Below are positions 60,696 through 64,000 of a stretch of DNA of 64,000 nucleotides, in pieces. The stretch spans positions 5,184-69,183 of the forward strand of contig JALOAJ010000012.1 in the NCBI GenBank assembly GCA_023228885.1. Direction: 5' to 3'. This DNA is from Bacillota bacterium (GTDB lineage Bacteria; Bacillota; Clostridia; Monoglobales; Firm-18). How positions within the stretch are numbered: position 1 is the first letter of the stretch; every line of letters starts with the position of its first letter. The translations under genes were made by a program, and so were the position numbers. The notes below the pieces were generated by a model. It did no database searches. It was not told the DNA's origin and saw only the letters and a list, made by a program, of their open reading frames with translations.

Positions 60696-60717
60696 CTTCT
60701 CAGATTTATAAAAATTT

Positions 60718-60747
60718 CGCCGCATATACAAATCAGTACATGCGGCG
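60718..60747. other. Hairpin between tRNA-Thr and cysK
   Basis: CGCCGCAT at 60718-60725 and ATGCGGCG at 60740-60747, 14-nt loop. T-rich on the plus side (TTTTAT) and AAATTTTT on the minus side, so it could terminate weakly in either direction or form part of the cysK leader. Confidence 0.45.
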
Positions 60748-60781
60748 TTTTATCGCAAGTAAAAAAGCACCCCTCGGTTTT

Positions 60782-60810
60782 ATTATATGTCGAACTTTGC
60801 CGTTTGTTAA
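60782..60810 (-). promoter_or_regulatory. Probable sigma-A promoter of cysK
   Basis: Minus strand TTAACA (60810-60805) and TATAAT (60787-60782), 17-nt spacer. Start near 60775 gives a leader of about 270 nt containing the hairpin, the inverted repeat and element copy B. Confidence 0.55.
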
Positions 60811-60878
60811 AGCCGCTTTACATGAAATACAAACAAGTGTGAACCTAAAACGGCATATTATATGTCGGTGATGCCGAC

Positions 60879-60954
60879 TGGAGCTGGTAATGGGACTTGA
60901 ACCCGCGACCTGCTCATTACGAATGAGCTGCTCTGCCAACTGAGCTATACCAGC
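60879..60954 (-). tRNA. tRNA-Thr (anticodon CGU)
   Basis: 76 nt including encoded CCA. Acceptor stem GCTGGTA/TACCAGC is perfect, the anticodon loop TTCGTAA gives CGT at 60921-60919, the anticodon stem GCTCA/TGAGC is perfect, and the T-loop TTCAAGT is normal. The T-stem GCGGG/CCCAT has a C-A mismatch and a G-U pair. It reads ACG codons. Perfect promoter upstream; a yebC-like gene is transcribed towards it from the same strand and ended by a terminator. Confidence 0.95.
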
Positions 60955-60966
60955 ACTATACGAAAT

Positions 60967-60995
60967 ATTATAAAGCAATTTTGGCTTTTTGTCAA
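60967..60995 (-). promoter_or_regulatory. Consensus sigma-A promoter of tRNA-Thr
   Basis: Minus strand TTGACA (60995-60990) and TATAAT (60972-60967), 17-nt spacer, 12 nt before the tRNA 5' end. Confidence 0.88.
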
Positions 60996-61000
60996 TATAA

Positions 61001-61030
61001 AAAAGAAAGCACCGCTAAATGCTTTCTTTT
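61001..61030 (-). terminator. Terminator of the YebC/PmpR gene
   Basis: An 11-bp perfect stem AAAAGAAAGCA/TGCTTTCTTTT with an 8-nt loop, followed by T's on the minus strand, 19 nt after the stop codon. It abuts the tRNA promoter. Confidence 0.88.
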
Positions 61031-61049
61031 AATGATATAAGCTTACAGG

Positions 61050-61778
61050 TTATTCCTCGTCCCAATTATGCCAGACGGCTTGAACATCGTCGCAATCTTC
61101 CAAATGGTCTATAAGTTTGCCCATCATGGTGATATCTTTTTCGTCCGAGAGCAAAACATCTGTTTGCGGAACATATTGAACTTGCGCCTGTTCAAAGGCG
61201 TACCCCGCTTGTTCTAACCCATCCCTTACGCTTGAAAAATCCCCCGGGTTTGTGGTTACCTCAAAGTATTCGTCTTGCGTTATAACATCGTCAGCGCCAA
61301 CGGTGAGGGCGTCGTCAATTAGTTTTTCCTCGCTTGTCTTAGCGTTTTTTTCTATGATTAAAACACCTTTTTGGTCAAACATATACATAACACAACCGCT
61401 TGTGCCTAAGTTTCCGCCAAATTTATCAAAAAAGTGGCGTATATCGGCAGCTGTTCTGTTTCGGTTATCGGTAAGCGTTTCAACAATTACCGCAACACCG
61501 TTTGGGCCATACCCCTCGTATATAATATTTTCAAAATTATCGGTGTTGCCCTCCCCGGCAGCTTTTTTTATGCTTCGGTTTATATTATCGTTTGGCATAT
61601 TGCTTGCTTTGGCTTTTGCAATGGCATCTTTAAGCCGCGCGTTTGTGGCAGGGTCTGCCCCGCCCTCTTTAACCGCAACTGCAATTTCACGCCCAAGCTT
61701 TGTAAATATTTTGCCTCGCTTTGCGTCCGCCTCGCCTTTTTTGCGCTTTATAGTAGACCACTTGCTGTGACCTGCCAT
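61050..61778 (-). CDS. YebC/PmpR-family protein
   Basis: 242 residues from ATG 61778. AGHSKWSTIKRKKGEADAKRG, FTKLGREIAVAVKEGG, YEGYGPNGVAVIVETLTDNR and GTSGCVMYMFDQKG are diagnostic. Family members are DNA-binding regulators or translation factors that relieve proline stalling. AAGGGG lies 9 nt before this ATG; the upstream ATG 61787 would have almost no spacing. Confidence 0.93.
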   Translation of the reverse strand: MAGHSKWSTIKRKKGEADAKRGKIFTKLGREIAVAVKEGGADPATNARLKDAIAKAKASNMPNDNINRSIKKAAGEGNTDNFENIIYEGYGPNGVAVIVETLTDNRNRTAADIRHFFDKFGGNLGTSGCVMYMFDQKGVLIIEKNAKTSEEKLIDDALTVGADDVITQDEYFEVTTNPGDFSSVRDGLEQAGYAFEQAQVQYVPQTDVLLSDEKDITMMGKLIDHLEDCDDVQAVWHNWDEE

Positions 61779-61857
61779 GTTATACATCCCCTTTTTGCTA
61801 AGTTGTTAAATAAGGATTGTCAGAAAAACTTTAAACATTGATTTAAAACGGTAGCGT

Positions 61858-62751
61858 CTACTCTGAAGCTTTTAAATCAGACATTACTTCTTTAATTGAT
61901 GTTGCAAGCCCTGCAATTCCTTGAATATTTGACGGCACTATTATTTTGGTTGCCTTTCCGTTAGCCGCTTGGGTATACGCCTCAAGCGATTTAAGTGCAA
62001 TTGCCGCTTCGCTTGGATTGCTTTCGTTTATCATTTTTATTCCGTCTGCAATAGCTTGCTGAACCTTTAATATAGCTTCCGACTTACCCTCCGCTTCTCG
62101 AATTTGAACTTCTTTTTTTGCTTCGGCTGCCAAAATTTGCGCTTCTTTTTGCCCTTCCGCAACTAAAATTGCAGAGCGTTTTTCACCTTCCGCTCTCAGT
62201 ATCGATTCACGGCGCTCTCGTTCCGCCTTCATTTGCCGTTCCATCGCATCTTGAATTTCACGAGGCGGCAAAATATTTTTTAGCTCAACTCTGTTTACCT
62301 TTATACCCCATGGGTCGGTAGCCTCATCTAAAATCGCCCTCATTTTAGTGTTCACAGTATCGCGAGATGTAAGGGTTTGGTCGAGCTCTAAATCGCCCAC
62401 AATGTTTCTTAGAGTGGTAGCGGTGAGGTTTTCAATTGCATTCATCGGGTTATCTATGCCGTAGGCATATAGCTTAGGGTCGGTTATTTGAAAATAAACA
62501 ACGGTGTCTATCTGCATTGTAACATTATCTTTGGTAATAACAGGTTGAGGTCGAAAATCTGCAACCTGCTCTTTTAGTACCACAATTTTAGAAATCCTTT
62601 CAACAAACGGAATTTTAAAATGCAGCCCAACGCCCCAAGTGGCGCTGTATGCGCCAAGGCGTTCTACAACATAAGCGTATGACTGGAATACAATTCTGAT
62701 GTTAGCTATAAGCACAATAATAATTAAAGCTAAAATAATAAGAAGAGCCAT
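61858..62751 (-). CDS. SPFH/Band 7 membrane protein (QmcA/stomatin type)
   Basis: 297 residues. One N-terminal membrane anchor (LLIILALIIIVLIANIRI), a Band 7 domain (VVERLGAYSATWGVGLHFKI, QMRAIL-like NTKMRAILDEATDPWGIKV), and a coiled-coil rich in Ala, Glu and Arg (MKAERERRESILRAEGEK). Organises membrane microdomains as an oligomer. The start codon overlaps the stop of the NfeD gene by one base, the standard SPFH-NfeD pairing. Confidence 0.93.
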   Translation of the reverse strand: MALLIILALIIIVLIANIRIVFQSYAYVVERLGAYSATWGVGLHFKIPFVERISKIVVLKEQVADFRPQPVITKDNVTMQIDTVVYFQITDPKLYAYGIDNPMNAIENLTATTLRNIVGDLELDQTLTSRDTVNTKMRAILDEATDPWGIKVNRVELKNILPPREIQDAMERQMKAERERRESILRAEGEKRSAILVAEGQKEAQILAAEAKKEVQIREAEGKSEAILKVQQAIADGIKMINESNPSEAAIALKSLEAYTQAANGKATKIIVPSNIQGIAGLATSIKEVMSDLKASE

Positions 62752-63194
62752 TAATTTTCCTCCTTTTTAGGGTACACAATAGCGTGCACGCCAATAATAT
62801 TCTTTACCGTTACAATAGTGTCTTTTTCAATTACGGTTGAGTTGCCGCTTTTGGCAGACCAAATTTGCCCGCCTATGTTTATTTGCCCTGCGCCCTCAAT
62901 GGGGTTGATAGTTTTTATGACTATCGCTTCCGACCCTATTATTCTGTCGGCGTTTGTGGGGGTAAATTTTGTTTTTGCTATTTTTCTTGCAATAGGGCGT
63001 GTTGCAGCAAGCATTGCCGCCGTCACAACAACGAAAACAAAGCTTTGGACAAAAAGCGACGGGGTAAAAATAGCGCACACTGCAGCGGCAATCGCCCCTA
63101 CGCAAAACCAAATTGAAACCAATGACATGGTTGCGCTTTCAATAACTCCCATTACAACTGCGATGAAAATCCAAAAAATTACTGCCGAATCCAT
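62751..63194 (-). CDS. NfeD-family membrane protein
   Basis: 147 residues: two or three N-terminal membrane spans (IFWIFIAVVMGVIESATM, then a hydrophobic block) and a C-terminal OB-fold (GSEAIVIKTINPIEGAGQIN, then GQIWSAKSGN). Short form without a protease domain. Partner of the SPFH protein encoded directly downstream. GGGGGAGG lies upstream of the ATG. Confidence 0.92.
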   Translation of the reverse strand: MDSAVIFWIFIAVVMGVIESATMSLVSIWFCVGAIAAAVCAIFTPSLFVQSFVFVVVTAAMLAATRPIARKIAKTKFTPTNADRIIGSEAIVIKTINPIEGAGQINIGGQIWSAKSGNSTVIEKDTIVTVKNIIGVHAIVYPKKEEN

Positions 63195-63275
63195 CTCAAA
63201 CCTCCCCCTTTAGCTTATTTTACCACAATCATGCATAAATTACAACCTTGAAACGCTAATTGATGCCCTTTAATG

Positions 63276-63851
63276 CTATTTTCTGATTTTTCTGATTCCG
63301 ACTATAATAATCGGAGTCAGTATCGCAGAGGCAATAGCTTCCGGAACCCCGTTTTTAACTGCCACAGCCGCAAAAAAGGCAAGGGCGTTGCTTGCCGGTT
63401 GCTCTATTATTTGCATATACCGCTCTGCAAACAACAGATAAATCATCCCCAATACGCCTACTGTGTTTGTAAGGGTTGCTAAAATTGCACCGATTGCAAT
63501 TCCAAACGATTCAAACCTGCGCTTTTTAAAAAGTATATATGAATAATATGCTACAATCCCGATAAGTATTCGGGGAAGAACCGACACAAGCGGGTTAAAA
63601 AAAACAAAACCGGTGGGGCTGGGGCGCAAAACTTTGTCTAAAATGCTCCACGCGCCAAAAAGCAAGCCGGTAAACGCACCAACTAAAGGACCTTCTAAAA
63701 TTGCGCCGACAATTACCGGTATATGCAATATGGTAATGCCTATGGAAAGCCCCGGCAGCCGCATTATACCCAGCCCGGTTGCACCCAACACTATTATCAG
63801 GGCGGTGAGCATCCCAATAACAGCAATTTTTCTGACAGTTAAGCTTTTCAT
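63276..63851 (-). CDS. ECF transporter S component
   Basis: 191 residues, about six membrane spans. VRKIAVIGMLTALIIVLGAT at the start, HIPVIVGAILEGPLVGAFTGLLFG and FFNPLVSVLPRILIG are typical of vitamin-specific ECF S components. The vitamin cannot be read; no riboswitch lies in the short space left upstream, because an insertion-sequence-like end begins about 50 bp before the start. The EcfA/EcfT modules are not in the window. GGGGG precedes the ATG. Confidence 0.88.
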   Translation of the reverse strand: MKSLTVRKIAVIGMLTALIIVLGATGLGIMRLPGLSIGITILHIPVIVGAILEGPLVGAFTGLLFGAWSILDKVLRPSPTGFVFFNPLVSVLPRILIGIVAYYSYILFKKRRFESFGIAIGAILATLTNTVGVLGMIYLLFAERYMQIIEQPASNALAFFAAVAVKNGVPEAIASAILTPIIIVGIRKIRK

Positions 63852-63901
63852 ATAAATTCCCCCTTTTTGAAAATTTCGTACTGTAAAGTTAAATGAAAAT
63901 T

Positions 63902-63973
63902 GAGGACTCCAAACCTTTCTGGTACAATGTTTTTGCAGAAAAACACATACCTCCCAGAAAGGAAGAAGTCCTC
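63902..63973. mobile_element. Probable insertion-sequence left end with large inverted repeat
   Basis: GAGGACT (63902-63908) and CCTTTCTGG (63914-63922) are mirrored by CCAGAAAGG (63954-63962) and AGTCCTC (63967-63973). A promoter is embedded (TTGAGG 63900-63905, TACAAT 63923-63928, 17-nt spacer), and an open frame starts at 63974. Such an arrangement is usual for a transposable element end; I cannot name the family. Confidence 0.45.
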
Positions 63974-64000
63974 ATGCAAAAAATTGTATCAGTTTCTTGT
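63974..64000 (+). CDS. Start of an unidentified open frame (possible transposase)
   Basis: Nine codons (MQKIVSVSC) before the window ends. It starts directly after the inverted repeat and the embedded promoter, with GGAAGAAG as a possible ribosome binding site within the hairpin arm. Identification as a transposase is by context only. Confidence 0.35.

Noticed and set aside
60640..60780. T-box or SAM riboswitch in front of cysK
   Set aside because: The T-box AGGGTGG-ACCGCG motif and S-box conserved segments are absent; the hairpins do not end in a T-run directly before the gene.
61252..61770. 172-codon plus-strand frame opposite the YebC/PmpR gene
   Set aside because: Shadow of a well conserved gene; no start signal.

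Overview
The window looks like a chromosomal segment of a low-to-moderate GC, spore-forming, monoderm Firmicute of the Clostridia type. The evidence is dpaA/dpaB (spore dipicolinate synthase), CarD, SLH-domain surface proteins, a CpsB/C/D tyrosine kinase circuit, an ntp-type V/A-ATPase, strong GGAGG ribosome binding sites, near-consensus sigma-A promoters and very frequent TTG starts. I cannot assign a genus.

Layout. 1-4100 is a decayed accessory island: two serine-recombinase remnants, a fluoride-riboswitch-controlled CPA2 antiporter, and the convergent remains of a type II restriction-modification pair (a methyltransferase 3' fragment and an MjaI-like nuclease with a stop and frameshifts). 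4500-18400 holds an SGNH esterase behind a structured leader, then one long gene train: aminotransferase, trpS, a TagO/WecA-like transferase, wecB, and the V-type ATPase genes in ntp order F-I-K-E-C-G-A-B-D. The catalytic A gene is broken by a one-base frameshift. 18400-29400 is housekeeping: ung, radA, carD, dpaAB, a YqeG-AroE fusion, an endonuclease IV-like gene, aroQ, a peptidase, efp, a CD1247-like acidic protein, lspA and an RluD-like gene. 29400-38300 carries aconitase, isocitrate dehydrogenase, mfd, a PrsA-like lipoprotein and a nucleoside kinase. 38300-44400 has a secreted beta-propeller protein and a three-gene sugar-catabolism operon opposite an AraC regulator.

44400-52050 is an envelope-polysaccharide control locus: BY-kinase, PHP phosphatase, CapD-like dehydratase, two paralogous SLH proteins, VanZ and the CpsC-like membrane partner. 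52060-59570 is a TetR-controlled MacAB-like exporter whose adaptor gene overlaps an SLH-protein gene. 59565-63850, on the minus strand, has cysK, tRNA-Thr(CGU), a YebC/PmpR protein, an SPFH/NfeD pair and an ECF S-component. At the right edge an insertion-sequence-like end begins.

The most novel signal is a 150-nt element found twice, without gaps and at about 84% identity, ending at the second in-frame ATG of two unrelated genes: the SGNH esterase at 4700 and cysK at 60506. Most differences are transitions, and several keep base pairs in a fold that encloses the ribosome binding site. It is either an undescribed cis-regulatory RNA or a start-codon-associated structured repeat.
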